Positions 7,921 through 17,089 of a DNA stretch of 64,000 nucleotides are shown here, in pieces. The position numbers were made by a program, and so were the translations under genes. The DNA lies in NCBI RefSeq assembly GCF_013304385.1, contig NZ_JAAITU010000017.1, positions 1 through 64,000 of the forward strand. Reading direction: 5' to 3'. Source of the DNA: Blautia glucerasea. Lineage in GTDB: Bacteria; Bacillota; Clostridia; Lachnospirales; Lachnospiraceae. Each line of letters starts with the position of its first letter. Position 1 is the stretch's first letter. The notes below the pieces were generated by a model, which was not told the origin of the DNA, did not search any database, and saw nothing but the letters and a program-made list of their open reading frames with translations.

Positions 7921-9459
7921 TTACTCTCCTTTGCTTGACTGCATAATGCAGGTCATGATCACTTCCTGGGAAGCTTCTTCTGAAGATAATTCTCCTGCAA
8001 TTCTGCCTTCATTCATTACATAGATCCTGTCTGACATTCCAAGAACTTCAGGAAGCTCAGAGGAAATCATGATCACAGATTTGCCTTCTGCCACAAGACT
8101 ATTAATGATGCAGTAAATCTCATACTTTGCACCAACATCAATCCCTCGGGTAGGCTCATCCAGGATCAGGATGTCCGGATCTGCAAACATCCATTTTGCA
8201 AGAAGCACCTTCTGCTGGTTTCCACCGCTTAGGTTACCCACATTTTGTTCAACTGTAGGACATTTGGTTTTCAGCTTATCCTTATATTCCACTGCTACAG
8301 CATACTCTTTGTCCTGGTCAATGACCCCATGATTACTGATACCTGCCAGATTTGCCAGACTGGTATTATTCTTGATGGAATTACTGAGAATCAGACCATC
8401 GCCTTTTCTGTCCTCTGTCACATAGGCCAGCTTGTGCTCGATGGCATCCCTAGCACTTTTCAGATGAACTTCTTTTCCGTTAATAAAAAGCTGTCCACTG
8501 ATATTGGTCCCATAACTTTTTCCGAAAATACTCATGGCAAGCTCTGTTCGTCCTGCTCCCATCAATCCAGAAATACCTACAACCTCACCTTTACGCACAT
8601 TCAGGGATACATTGTCCACAACTTTTCGCTCATTATACAGTGGATGGTACACATTCCAGTTCTTAACTTCCATACGCACATCACCGATCTTTACCCCTGG
8701 CCGTTTTGGGAAACGGTCAGCGATCTCACGGCCTACCATACCTTTAATGATCCTCTCCTCTGAGAAATCATCCACGCCCTTTGTCAGTGTTTCAATGGTA
8801 GAGCCGTCACGGATCACAGTGATCTTATCTGCCACATAGGAAACCTCATTCAGCTTATGTGAAATAATGATGGATGTCAGCCCTTCTTTTTTTAATTTAA
8901 GAAGCAGATCCAGAAGTGCCTGGGAATCCGCCTCGTTCAAAGATGAAGTAGGCTCATCCAGAATCAGAAGCTTAGCATTCTTAGCCAGAGCCTTTGCAAT
9001 CTCTACCAGCTGCTGCTTGCCTACTCCAATGTCTTTGATATAAGTCCTTACAGAATCTGTAAGACCTACCTGTTTTGTATATTTCTCTGCCAGCCGGTAT
9101 GTCTCATCCCAGTTGATGGCAGCTTTTTTTCCACGCTCATTTCCAAGGAACATATTTTCTCCGATGGTCATATATGGTATCAGAGCCAGTTCCTGATGGA
9201 TAATTACAATTCCTTTTGCCTCACTGTCTTTAATATCATGGAAATTACAGATTTCTCCGTCATAAATGATATCGCCTTCATAAGAACCATGAGGATAAAT
9301 TCCCGAAAGAACATTCATCAAAGTCGATTTCCCGGCACCGTTTTCTCCTACCAGCGCATGGATCTCGCCCTGCTCTACCTGTAGATTTACGTTATCTAGC
9401 GCTTTCACACCGGGGAATGTTTTGGTGATATTCTTCATTTCCAACAGTATCTTTGCCAA
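7921..9459 (-). CDS. Sugar ABC transporter ATP-binding protein, XylG/GguA type
   Basis: Tandem-domain ATPase of a CUT2 importer, 512 residues, matching the usual size. The first nucleotide-binding domain has Walker [10 protein letters not shown] and Walker [12 protein letters not shown]. The second has a degenerate Walker A region ([12 protein letters not shown]), signature LSGGNQQKV and [13 protein letters not shown] choose the TTG start ([17 protein letters not shown]) because GGAGGG sits 7 bases before it. Longer in-frame starts lack a site, and related proteins begin at about this point. A hairpin lies between it and the upstream binding-protein gene. It works with the permease directly downstream. 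Confidence 0.9.
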   Translation of the reverse strand: MAKILLEMKNITKTFPGVKALDNVNLQVEQGEIHALVGENGAGKSTLMNVLSGIYPHGSYEGDIIYDGEICNFHDIKDSEAKGIVIIHQELALIPYMTIGENMFLGNERGKKAAINWDETYRLAEKYTKQVGLTDSVRTYIKDIGVGKQQLVEIAKALAKNAKLLILDEPTSSLNEADSQALLDLLLKLKKEGLTSIIISHKLNEVSYVADKITVIRDGSTIETLTKGVDDFSEERIIKGMVGREIADRFPKRPGVKIGDVRMEVKNWNVYHPLYNERKVVDNVSLNVRKGEVVGISGLMGAGRTELAMSIFGKSYGTNISGQLFINGKEVHLKSARDAIEHKLAYVTEDRKGDGLILSNSIKNNTSLANLAGISNHGVIDQDKEYAVAVEYKDKLKTKCPTVEQNVGNLSGGNQQKVLLAKWMFADPDILILDEPTRGIDVGAKYEIYCIINSLVAEGKSVIMISSELPEVLGMSDRIYVMNEGRIAGELSSEEASQEVIMTCIMQSSKGE

Positions 9460-9510
9460 AATTTTTCCCTCCAGACTTTCCCAATTTAATCCAGAAACCA
9501 ATATTTTTAA

Positions 9511-9566
9511 AACTGGGGCTGTCGCATAAACAGCCAGAAGACCTTTTATGCGGCAGCCTCAAAATT
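9511..9566 (-). terminator. Hairpin between binding-protein and ATPase genes
   Basis: On the minus strand GGCTGCCGCATAAA pairs with TTTATGCGACAGCC across a short loop, followed by a weak CAGTTTT tract. It could partly terminate transcription or protect the upstream message, giving more binding protein than transporter. Confidence 0.6.
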
Positions 9567-9598
9567 ATTACTTATTATGTCAGTTCATATGAAACTGA

Positions 9599-10666
9599 TT
9601 ATTTCAGCTGATCCTCTGTGTAATATCCGGAATCAACAAGAAGTTCTTTGTAGTTGTCAGCTGTGCATACTACAGGCTCGCAAAGGAATGAAGGAATAAC
9701 GCCTGTGCCGTTGTCATATGTCTCTGTATCGTTTACAGGAGCCTCGCCACCCTGCATGATAGCATCAACCATTTCAACAACCTTGGAAGCCAGTGTACGT
9801 GTATCTTTGAATACGGACATAGCCTGTTTTCCATCAATGATATTCGGCATGTTTGCAATGTCACAGTCCTGACCTGTGATGATCGGATATTCGCCTGTGT
9901 AGTTTGCTGCAAGAGCATTCTCTACACCAAGTGCTGTGGAGTCATTGGATGCAAGAACAGCGTCAAGATTTGTGCCATCTGCATAGTAGGAAGAAAGGAT
10001 ATTCTCAAATCTGGACTGTGCAGTTTCTGTTGACCAGTTTGCTGTAGCAACCTCATCCTTTGTCATCTGTCCGGACGGAACAACCAGTTTTCCTTCATCA
10101 ATGTATGGCTGAAGAACATCCATAGCACCGCCGAAGAAGAAGTTTACATTGTTGTCACCAGGATCACCTGTAACGAACTCAATGTTGTAAGGTCCATCTG
10201 TATTGTCCAGATCCAGAGCATCTACCAGGAACTGGCCCTGTGTCTTACCAACAAGATAGTTATCAAATGTTGCATAGTAGGAAATTGCATCTGTGTTCAT
10301 GATCAGACGGTCATAGGAGATAACCGGGATATTATTTTCTTTTGCCTGAGCAAGAACGGTTCCAAGAGAATCACCTTCGATGGAAGCAACCACAAGGAGC
10401 TCATCTCCATTAGCGATCATATTCTCAACCTGGGAAACCTGTGTGCTAACTTCATTTCCTGCATACTGCAGATCTACCTCATAGCCTTTTGCTTCCAGCT
10501 CTTTCTTCATGTTCTCGCCGTCCTGATTCCATCTCTGAAGATCCTGGGTAGGCATTGCAACACCGATCAGTCCCTTGCTTTCATCAGCGTGTGCAACTGT
10601 AGGAACTACTACCAGACCAGCTACCATTGATGCACAAAGAGTTGCAGCAAATAATTTTCTTTTCAT
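9599..10666 (-). CDS. ChvE/XylF-type sugar-binding protein
   Basis: Extracytoplasmic binding protein for the GguAB-like importer. The 355 residues begin with a signal peptide (MKRKLFAATLCASMVAGLVV, cleavage expected after AHA). The mature part follows the ChvE pattern: GVAMPTQDLQRWNQDG, IPVISYDRLI, VLASNDSTALG, ITGQDCDI and FKDTRTLA. These families bind xylose, arabinose, galactose or glucose. No lipobox Cys is present at the cleavage site, which is odd for a Gram-positive binding protein that must stay near the cell. The start is fixed by GGGAGG before MKRK. It is first gene of the transporter operon, with its own promoter after a terminator. Confidence 0.88.
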   Translation of the reverse strand: MKRKLFAATLCASMVAGLVVVPTVAHADESKGLIGVAMPTQDLQRWNQDGENMKKELEAKGYEVDLQYAGNEVSTQVSQVENMIANGDELLVVASIEGDSLGTVLAQAKENNIPVISYDRLIMNTDAISYYATFDNYLVGKTQGQFLVDALDLDNTDGPYNIEFVTGDPGDNNVNFFFGGAMDVLQPYIDEGKLVVPSGQMTKDEVATANWSTETAQSRFENILSSYYADGTNLDAVLASNDSTALGVENALAANYTGEYPIITGQDCDIANMPNIIDGKQAMSVFKDTRTLASKVVEMVDAIMQGGEAPVNDTETYDNGTGVIPSFLCEPVVCTADNYKELLVDSGYYTEDQLK

Positions 10667-10724
10667 TTTGTAAATCCTCCCTTTAATCTCATACCTTCTC
10701 GGTACATTCATTTTTGATGATGTT

Positions 10725-10759
10725 ATCTTAGCACGGGCAATACAGGACATAGTTGTCAA
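10725..10759 (-). promoter_or_regulatory. Promoter region of the sugar transporter operon
   Basis: On the minus strand TGCTAAGAT forms an extended -10 (TAAGAT, 10725-10730). A consensus TTGACA (10754-10759) sits 23 bases upstream, too far for a normal -35. This is what an activator-dependent promoter could look like, and the YesN-type regulator encoded upstream is the obvious candidate. Inference only. Confidence 0.4.
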
Positions 10760-10783
10760 AATATCGGATTATTTACGGAAAAC

Positions 10784-10815
10784 AAAAAATGTCCTGCCAT
10801 AAGCAAGACATTTTT
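10784..10815 (-). terminator. Terminator after the lipoprotein binding-protein gene
   Basis: AAAAATGTCTTGC and GCAGGACATTTTTT pair around TTATG on the minus strand and end in a T-run. It separates the sensing genes from the transporter operon. Confidence 0.75.
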
Positions 10816-10849
10816 GCTACAAAAAAATCCTATTGACTTTTTATTTCAG

Positions 10850-11920
10850 TCAGTCCTCCCTGGGAACATTCAGATACACATCTTCTACGGAATGATAGCC
10901 ACCGTCAATAATGATCTCATCCATATTCCGGCTGGTAACGGAAATAGGCTGAAGCATACAAAATGGAATATCCCCTGAGCCATCATTTATACTGCTGTTA
11001 ATCCTGGACAGCTTTTCTCCCTTTGCCATACTGACTGCATACCTGGCTGCAACCTTTGCCAGAAGCTCAACTGATTTAAAAGCTGTCATTGTCTGGGTGC
11101 CTTCCACGATCCTCTGGCAGGCAGCCAGATCTCCGTCCTGTCCTACCACCTGTACTTTTCCGGCAAGTCTGTGTTCTGCCAGAACACGTACTACCTGAGC
11201 TGCTATATCATCATTCCCGCACATGATCCCACTTACATCCGGATATTTTTCCAATGCTTCATCCAGATAATCCACAGCCAGCTCTGCTCTCCAGCCTTTA
11301 CAATGTGCTTCATAAACCACTTCCAGATTGCTGCCTTCCAATTCCTCCATAAAGCCCTGATACACCAGCTTCACATTATTATCTTCTTCAGCTCCCTGGA
11401 TCATAATGATCTGTCCCCCATCTGGCAGATCACGTTTCAGTTCCTTTCCCATTAAAGTGCCTACTGCTTTGTTATTAAAAGAAACATACAGATCTGAATC
11501 TCCATTCAGGATCAGACGGTCATAGCTGATAGTTTTGATCCCTTTTTCCTTTGCTGCATGCATCACATCAGACAAAGCCGCACAGTCTGCAGCCACCACT
11601 GCAAGAACATCCACATTTTTATCGATCAGATACTGGATCTGGGAAATCTGTTCCTGCACACTGCCATTTGCATTCTGCACGTTCACAGAAGCTCCCAGCT
11701 TTTTAGCTGTGGAAACAAATACATCCCTGTCACGGATCCAACGTTCGATCACAAAGGAATCAAAACTAAACCCTATCTTTACTTCCTGATTTTCTTTGTT
11801 ATTATTTTCTTCTGCCTGCTGCCCACTGTCCTGTGTTCTTTCTGAAGTTTTACTTCCACATCCAACTCCAAGAACACATATACACAAAAACAGGCATATT
11901 ACTTTTTTCCGTTTCTTCAT
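10850..11920 (-). CDS. Lipoprotein sugar-binding protein of the sensing cluster
   Basis: A 356-residue ChvE/XylF-like periplasmic-binding protein with a proper lipoprotein signal (MKKRKKVICLFLCICVLGVG, then Cys21). The mature part starts with a charged, flexible linker (GSKTSERTQDSGQQAEENNN). Fold markers are IGFSFDSFVIERW, IKTISYDRLILNGD, GIMCGNDDIAAQ, VVGQDGDLAAC and FKSVELLA. It is encoded between the YesN-type regulator and the transporter operon and is followed by a terminator, so it is expressed with the sensors. It may feed the importer as an alternative receptor or present sugar to the sensor; the sequence cannot tell. Confidence 0.8.
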   Translation of the reverse strand: MKKRKKVICLFLCICVLGVGCGSKTSERTQDSGQQAEENNNKENQEVKIGFSFDSFVIERWIRDRDVFVSTAKKLGASVNVQNANGSVQEQISQIQYLIDKNVDVLAVVAADCAALSDVMHAAKEKGIKTISYDRLILNGDSDLYVSFNNKAVGTLMGKELKRDLPDGGQIIMIQGAEEDNNVKLVYQGFMEELEGSNLEVVYEAHCKGWRAELAVDYLDEALEKYPDVSGIMCGNDDIAAQVVRVLAEHRLAGKVQVVGQDGDLAACQRIVEGTQTMTAFKSVELLAKVAARYAVSMAKGEKLSRINSSINDGSGDIPFCMLQPISVTSRNMDEIIIDGGYHSVEDVYLNVPRED

Positions 11921-11989
11921 ATTGCTTCTCCTACCCTCATCTTCATCTGAGTGTTTTGTTTTGCCGAATCTTTCCCAGATCGTTTAACA

Positions 11990-13585
11990 CTATCCTAATC
12001 TTTCTCTGAATTCACTGGGGGTTACCCCTTCATAACGTTTAAAGATCCTGCTGAAATAATTGGGATCACTGTACCCGCACATGCTGCAGATTTCTTTAAT
12101 ACTGTACTTCTGGTTCTTTAGAAGCTGTCTGGCATTTGTCATCCTGATCCTGGTCAGATACTCCACAAAGCCCTCGCCTTGTTCCTGCTTAAATAACTTA
12201 CTGAAATAATATGGACTGATATCCACCATTCTGGAAACCTCATCAAGAGAAATATCCTTATTATAATTTTCATCAATATAGTTCCTGGCTTTTGCAACTA
12301 CAGACTCGGATTCCTTTTCCTTTGTAGTTGCCATGCCCTGGCATACGTGGGCTGTTTTCTCCAAAAACCAGTTCCGTAATTCTTCATAGTCCCTGCATCC
12401 ATGAATCTCTTTCAGGTAGTTCTCCCTGTAGCGAAAACCATACTTCACTCCGCCCTTAAAAAACGCTGTATGCTCAATCCTCATTACCAGCTCCAGCACT
12501 TTGATCTCAATGTCTTCCCTGTACTCCTGGTAATGCTCCAGCATCCACTCAAAAAACCGGTTGGCTGTATCCATTGCCCCTGCATAATCCGGTTCCATTG
12601 CTCTTTGAAGAAAACGATTTTCCAATTCCAGTGGGTATTCTCCGTCATAATCCTTTACAATGGGAATATCATTAATATGTACCACATGGCTGTCTCCTTC
12701 ACGCAGTGCACGTAAAGCCTCAGTGTAAGAATCTTTCACATTTTCCCAGGACTTAACTCTGCCAATCCCACCTCTGAACTTACAATCGATCCTGTTTTCC
12801 AGACGATGGATCATATTGCGCATCCGGGTAAGGATCTCCACACGTTCTTCATACTCTACGCTCCCCGTCTGATATGGCACAAGAAGGATGATGCGGTTTC
12901 CCATCACAGGCCCTACCAGACAATCCAGAAAGCTTTTGGCGATCTCCCGAAACTCTGTATAGAATTTATTGGCCTTTACACTGGCTCCTACTGCATTGGT
13001 AAGCACGCCATTCTCCACACTGTCGCCAAATTCCACTACCACCATAAAAGCATATTCCTGTGTAATATTCAGCAGAACCTGATAATTGCTCTGATATGTA
13101 TGGAATTCGTCAAGAAGCAGAAGATTGTATATATAACCAGACTCGATCACAGGCACTACGATCTCCAGCTTTTCACGGATCTTTAGGTCATCACTCCGCT
13201 TCTTCCTTGTCTCATCCACCAGCTGCATAGCCTTTGTGCAGACTTCCAGGATCTTCTTCTTATTCACAGGCTTCATCAGATATTCCAGAACCCCAAGATT
13301 AATGGCTTCCTGTGCATAATGAAATTTGTCATATGCCGAAATAATAATAAAAATAGTGTTCTGGTTAAACTTTCGAACCTCTTTAATAGCCTGGATCCCG
13401 TTCAGACCCGGCATCTGAATATCCACCAGCGCAATATCCGGCCGAAAGCTTTCTGCCTGTTCTACCACTGCCCTTCCGGTTTTTGCGCAGGCAATCTCAC
13501 ATTCATCCCCAAAACTGCTGGTAATAATAGTTTTAAGGGATTCCACCATGATCCCTTCATCATCTGCAATTAATATCCTATACAT
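11990..13585 (-). CDS. YesN-type response regulator with AraC DNA-binding domain
   Basis: Response regulator of 531 residues. The receiver domain (about 1-120) has IADDEG at the start, the phospho-acceptor Asp in ALVDIQMPG, and the Thr/Lys switch region (IISAYDKF, YLMKPVNK). A long middle region without a clear family follows (about 130-410). The C-terminal AraC domain (about 430-531) has two helix-turn-helix units (SLDEVSRMVDISPYYFSKLF and SIKEICSMCGYSDPNYFSRI). It is paired with the kinase gene 33 bases upstream. The expected targets are the sugar transporter operon and perhaps the sensing operon itself. Confidence 0.9.
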   Translation of the reverse strand: MYRILIADDEGIMVESLKTIITSSFGDECEIACAKTGRAVVEQAESFRPDIALVDIQMPGLNGIQAIKEVRKFNQNTIFIIISAYDKFHYAQEAINLGVLEYLMKPVNKKKILEVCTKAMQLVDETRKKRSDDLKIREKLEIVVPVIESGYIYNLLLLDEFHTYQSNYQVLLNITQEYAFMVVVEFGDSVENGVLTNAVGASVKANKFYTEFREIAKSFLDCLVGPVMGNRIILLVPYQTGSVEYEERVEILTRMRNMIHRLENRIDCKFRGGIGRVKSWENVKDSYTEALRALREGDSHVVHINDIPIVKDYDGEYPLELENRFLQRAMEPDYAGAMDTANRFFEWMLEHYQEYREDIEIKVLELVMRIEHTAFFKGGVKYGFRYRENYLKEIHGCRDYEELRNWFLEKTAHVCQGMATTKEKESESVVAKARNYIDENYNKDISLDEVSRMVDISPYYFSKLFKQEQGEGFVEYLTRIRMTNARQLLKNQKYSIKEICSMCGYSDPNYFSRIFKRYEGVTPSEFRERLG

Positions 13586-13618
13586 TTTCTTTTCCCTTCC
13601 CTGCTTCCATGAAGTGCT

Positions 13619-15115
13619 TTAGCATCTGGTACTGTCTGGAATCTGTATGATCACTTCAGTTCCCAGATCTTCTCCCTGGCTTTGGATGGACAACAGTCCT
13701 TTTTCTCCATAATACAATTCCAGCCTGCTGATCACATTGTTCATACCTACACCTGTGGAATCCCCTGCTTCCTCCTCGCTGGTGATCTCTCCGTCCAATA
13801 TCTGCCGGATCCGTTCCCTGGAAATACCTTTTCCGTTATCTTTTACACTGATCTGTATATACTCTTCTTTTCGTCTGATACACAGATGGATCCGGCCCTC
13901 CCAGTCAATATTCCGGATACCATGATTCACAGCATTTTCCACGATCGGCTGTAAGATCATGCTGGGGATCCTGCAGTCAAGCACAGATTCATCCACATCT
14001 GTTGTATAATGAATTTCTCCAGAAAAGCGTACATTCAAAATGTAGATATAGTTCTCCACAGCCTCCACTTCCTCCCGAAGTGTAGCATCTTCACTGCCTT
14101 TTTTTACATTGTAGCGAAAAAAATCTGCCATCTTCTCCACAAAAATACTGGTTTTCTCTGCATCCTCCATCATAGCCAGCTGCGCCCCTGCATTCAGGGA
14201 GTTGAAAAGAAAATGAGGATTGATCTGTGACTGCAGATACTTTAACTGAGCTTCCTTCAGGTGATTCGTCATAAGAAGTTCCCGCTCCATCATTTTCTGT
14301 TCTTTTACCATATTTTCTTTGGTAAGATTCACATATTCTTCCAGACTTGATACCATAGAATTAAAAGTTCTTGTCAGTACGCCAACCTCATCTCCTGCAT
14401 CTGTGGAAGGCATTTTTACATTAAAATTGGCCTGTCCTACCAGCTTTACCGTAGCTGCCAGTCTTGTAAGGGGAGCAGATACACTCTTTACCATCAGATA
14501 CAGCATCAGCATGCAGATCCCCATAACCATAATAAGAAGCACAGAACTTACGATCTCCAGATACCAAATAGCGCTTTGGAGAGCCTGGTAGCTTGAAGAG
14601 TTATTCAGAAACTGCTGTCCATTCAGTTCTCCGATGTAAGTATTCAGATAATGATATACCTGAAGGGCTTCCCCATAAGAGTCCTTATACTTCTCCACAT
14701 TCCGCCCACGCTTTGCCTGTACTGTCTCTGCCGTATAAGCCAGATAGGTTTCTGACATATTCCGTATATTACGTTCCAGAAGCTTTACCGGATTCTCCAT
14801 TACCTGTTCATTCAGCTTCTCCAGAAGCTTCCTATAATTCTCCTCATAACGGTAATAATCCTCCAATGTATCTGAAGACTTCACTGTAAGATAATCGTAC
14901 ATGCCAATCTGAACCTTTTCCAGGGACTGGGCAAGCTCTGTAATATCCACATTACTGGCATATACAGCATCCAGTGTCTGCATGGTACGGTTCATCTGCC
15001 AATATAGAAGTGTGTTTGTACCAAAAAGAATCACAGCCACAATTATTACCTGTATCAAAACCTTTACTGCAAGGGAAAGATCCTTCCATCTTAGTTTTTT
15101 TCTTGTTTTATTCAT
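13619..15115 (-). CDS. Sensor histidine kinase, YesM/LytS type
   Basis: Membrane kinase of 498 residues. TM1 is near 18-37 (VLIQVIIVAVILFGTNTLLY). An extracytoplasmic helical region of about 150 residues follows, then TM2 near 190-210 (VSSVLLIMVMGICMLMLYLM). A HAMP domain follows (VSAPLTRLAATVKLVGQ). The His-kinase domain has QINPHFLFNSLN with the phospho-acceptor His, and the ATPase part has PSMILQPIVENAVNHGI and DNGKGIS. No ligand-binding fold lies in the external part, so signal probably arrives through a binding protein, the neighbouring tethered one being the natural partner. The three sensing genes are closely spaced. Confidence 0.9.
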   Translation of the reverse strand: MNKTRKKLRWKDLSLAVKVLIQVIIVAVILFGTNTLLYWQMNRTMQTLDAVYASNVDITELAQSLEKVQIGMYDYLTVKSSDTLEDYYRYEENYRKLLEKLNEQVMENPVKLLERNIRNMSETYLAYTAETVQAKRGRNVEKYKDSYGEALQVYHYLNTYIGELNGQQFLNNSSSYQALQSAIWYLEIVSSVLLIMVMGICMLMLYLMVKSVSAPLTRLAATVKLVGQANFNVKMPSTDAGDEVGVLTRTFNSMVSSLEEYVNLTKENMVKEQKMMERELLMTNHLKEAQLKYLQSQINPHFLFNSLNAGAQLAMMEDAEKTSIFVEKMADFFRYNVKKGSEDATLREEVEAVENYIYILNVRFSGEIHYTTDVDESVLDCRIPSMILQPIVENAVNHGIRNIDWEGRIHLCIRRKEEYIQISVKDNGKGISRERIRQILDGEITSEEEAGDSTGVGMNNVISRLELYYGEKGLLSIQSQGEDLGTEVIIQIPDSTRC

Positions 15116-15136
15116 TACTATTCCCCTGTCCTTAAG

Positions 15137-16147
15137 CTAGTACATCGTTTCGTCCTTTGTACTGGCAATCACATCCAGATCCACATTATAATAGGCATTT
15201 GTTCTGCCTTCTTCCCAATATTCTGTGAGAGCTTCAATACTGTATTTTCCGATCTGCTCCACATTCATGCTGATGGTCACAGGGATCAGTCCTTTCTTAA
15301 CAGCCTCCATAATACTTCTGGAGGTATAATATCCAATGATCTTCACATCTCCTACCATGTTGTAATCGATCATGGCCTGATACGCACATTTGGTCGTCAC
15401 CTCATCCAGACAAAGCAGGATCTGAGGCGGTCCTTCCGGTGCCTGGAAAATACTGCGAATTTCTTCTTCCGTATCAAACCGACTATAAGACAAAATATTC
15501 CGGGTCTGTATTTTGATCCGCTGGTCATTGCCTGCCTTCTTCTCAATGGCACTGTAGATCTGAGCATAAATCTGATTCTGTCCAAGCTCCTGTTCCCGGT
15601 TCAAAAGAAGCATCACCCTGGAAGTGGAAGAATCTATCAGCTTTGCCACCTGTTCTCCATATACCTGCCCCAGCTGATAATCATTGATCCCTACAAAGGA
15701 CTGTCTGGTACTCTTTGTGGCATCATTGGCAATGATCACCACAGGGATTCCCTTTTCCACTGCCTCATCGATCTTTTCCTGCATACCCTTTTCTCCATTG
15801 TACTCCAGGATGATCCCGTCTACCTGTGCGGCAATACTCATATCCATATAGTCCATTTTGGTATAATCGCCGCCGTTCTCAGCACTTTTCAGTTCCAGCA
15901 CTGCGCTGTTAGCCAGTGCTTCTTTTCTTGCATTCTTGTATACGTCCTGCCAGAAGGTTTCATTTCGACTGTCAACGATCATTTCATACTGATATTTATA
16001 AATCTGATTCAGTTCTTCTGACATGGCTCCTGCATTTTCCATGATTGTATTATAATAAGAAGAGATAAAAAAAATGAAAAGAATAGCAACCAGTACTGCA
16101 GCCACCATCAGCCACACCTGTCTGCCTATCCTGTGTCTGTTTTCCAT
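15137..16147 (-). CDS. Membrane-tethered sugar-binding sensor protein (XylFII-like)
   Basis: A 336-residue periplasmic-binding-protein (LacI/RbsB fold) with an uncleaved-looking N-terminal membrane anchor (VWLMVAAVLVAILFIFFISSYY). Fold markers are MDMSIAAQVDGIILEYNG, GIPVVIIANDATKS, FVGINDYQLGQVYGEQ and VKIIGYYTS. No lipobox is present. It is first gene of the operon before the YesM-type kinase and YesN-type regulator. In clostridial XylFII-LytS-YesN systems a protein of this type binds D-xylose and drives the kinase, and that parallel guides my call. The ligand here is not established. The start has GGGGAG 8 bases upstream. Confidence 0.8.
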   Translation of the reverse strand: MENRHRIGRQVWLMVAAVLVAILFIFFISSYYNTIMENAGAMSEELNQIYKYQYEMIVDSRNETFWQDVYKNARKEALANSAVLELKSAENGGDYTKMDYMDMSIAAQVDGIILEYNGEKGMQEKIDEAVEKGIPVVIIANDATKSTRQSFVGINDYQLGQVYGEQVAKLIDSSTSRVMLLLNREQELGQNQIYAQIYSAIEKKAGNDQRIKIQTRNILSYSRFDTEEEIRSIFQAPEGPPQILLCLDEVTTKCAYQAMIDYNMVGDVKIIGYYTSRSIMEAVKKGLIPVTISMNVEQIGKYSIEALTEYWEEGRTNAYYNVDLDVIASTKDETMY

Positions 16148-16192
16148 ACGCAAAACTCCCCTCATCCACACCTGGCAAACCTTTTTTTTATA

Positions 16193-16221
16193 TTATACCA
16201 AAATTCTCCCATTCATCAAAG
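16193..16221 (-). promoter_or_regulatory. Promoter of the sugar-sensing operon
   Basis: On the minus strand TATAAT (16193-16198) lies 16-17 bases downstream of TTTGATG (16215-16221), about 45 bases before the sensor start codon. Confidence 0.6.
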
Positions 16222-16256
16222 ACATTTTTGACCTAAAACACATCCAATCTTCCAAT

Positions 16257-16332
16257 TGCTTTTTACCCACAGATTCGTTATACTATGATTACAATGCGGA
16301 GTGCAAAGCACGAAACTATCCGTGTAATCATA
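16257..16332 (+). promoter_or_regulatory. yesL promoter and overlapping palindrome
   Basis: TTGCTT (16257-16262), a 16-base spacer and TATACT (16279-16284). Directly at the expected start point lies a 10-bp perfect inverted repeat, TATGATTACA (16284-16293) and TGTAATCATA (16323-16332). It contains a smaller GTGC/GCAC hairpin and is followed by ATTTTTG. It may be an operator or a leader terminator. A second TTGACA occurs at about 16345 without a well-placed -10. Confidence 0.45.
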
Positions 16333-16396
16333 ATTTTTGTGTTTTGACACTGTCAATCATACTATACCATATTGATATTTTAGGAGGTTTGTTTAT

Positions 16397-17089
16397 ATGG
16401 GACGTTTTTTTGATATGGATAATAGGTTTTTTACTTTTATGAGCAGAGTCAGCGACCTGATCATCCTGAACCTGCTATGCATACTCTGCTGTCTCCCTAT
16501 TGTCACAGCAGGTGCATCCATTACCGCTATGTTCTACGTTACCCTGAAGATGGTACGCAATGAAGAAGCCTACATTGCCAAAAGTTTCTTCAAGTCATTT
16601 AAACAGAATTTAAAACAGTCTATTATCATCAACCTGATCATGCTGGTAACAGGCGCACTTCTGTATTTTGACCTGACCATTGCAAAAAGCATGAGCGGCC
16701 TTCCTGGTAAGGCACTTTCTGTAGTCTTCATGATGATCCTGCTGCTTTACGTAATGGTGTTTATTTATATTTACCCAGTACTTGCCAAGTTTTACAACAC
16801 CACTAAGAATACCTTTATCAACGCATTCCTGATGGCGATCCGTCATCTTCCATATACTCTTTTGATGCTTCTAATCACAGCACTGCCGGTTGCCATCCTG
16901 TATATTCCTACAGCTAGGGTTCAATCCCTGGTGCTTATGCTTTTTGTTCTTACTGGTTTTGCCACTATTGCTTATATCAATTCACACTTTTTTGTGAAGA
17001 TTTTTGATAACTATATTCCAAAGGAAAACACACTGACAGAGGAAGGCCAACAGGAACAGGGAAATGACTCCCAGGTATCCGGTTCATGA
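16397..17089 (+). CDS. yesL: DUF624 (YesL family) membrane protein
   Basis: A 230-residue integral membrane protein of the DUF624/YesL family. The N-terminus FFDMDNRFFTFMSRVSDLIILN is typical. About five hydrophobic segments follow, including LLCILCCLPIVTAGASITAM, SIIINLIMLVTGALLYFDL, VVFMMILLLYVMVFIYIYPV, YTLLMLLITALPVAILYI and LVLMLFVLTGFATIAYI. The function is unknown. In Bacillus a family member sits next to yesM/yesN, and here it is transcribed away from a YesM/YesN pair, so a link to carbohydrate uptake is plausible. GGAGG precedes the ATG. Its stop overlaps the next start (ATGA). Confidence 0.82.
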   Translation: MGRFFDMDNRFFTFMSRVSDLIILNLLCILCCLPIVTAGASITAMFYVTLKMVRNEEAYIAKSFFKSFKQNLKQSIIINLIMLVTGALLYFDLTIAKSMSGLPGKALSVVFMMILLLYVMVFIYIYPVLAKFYNTTKNTFINAFLMAIRHLPYTLLMLLITALPVAILYIPTARVQSLVLMLFVLTGFATIAYINSHFFVKIFDNYIPKENTLTEEGQQEQGNDSQVSGS

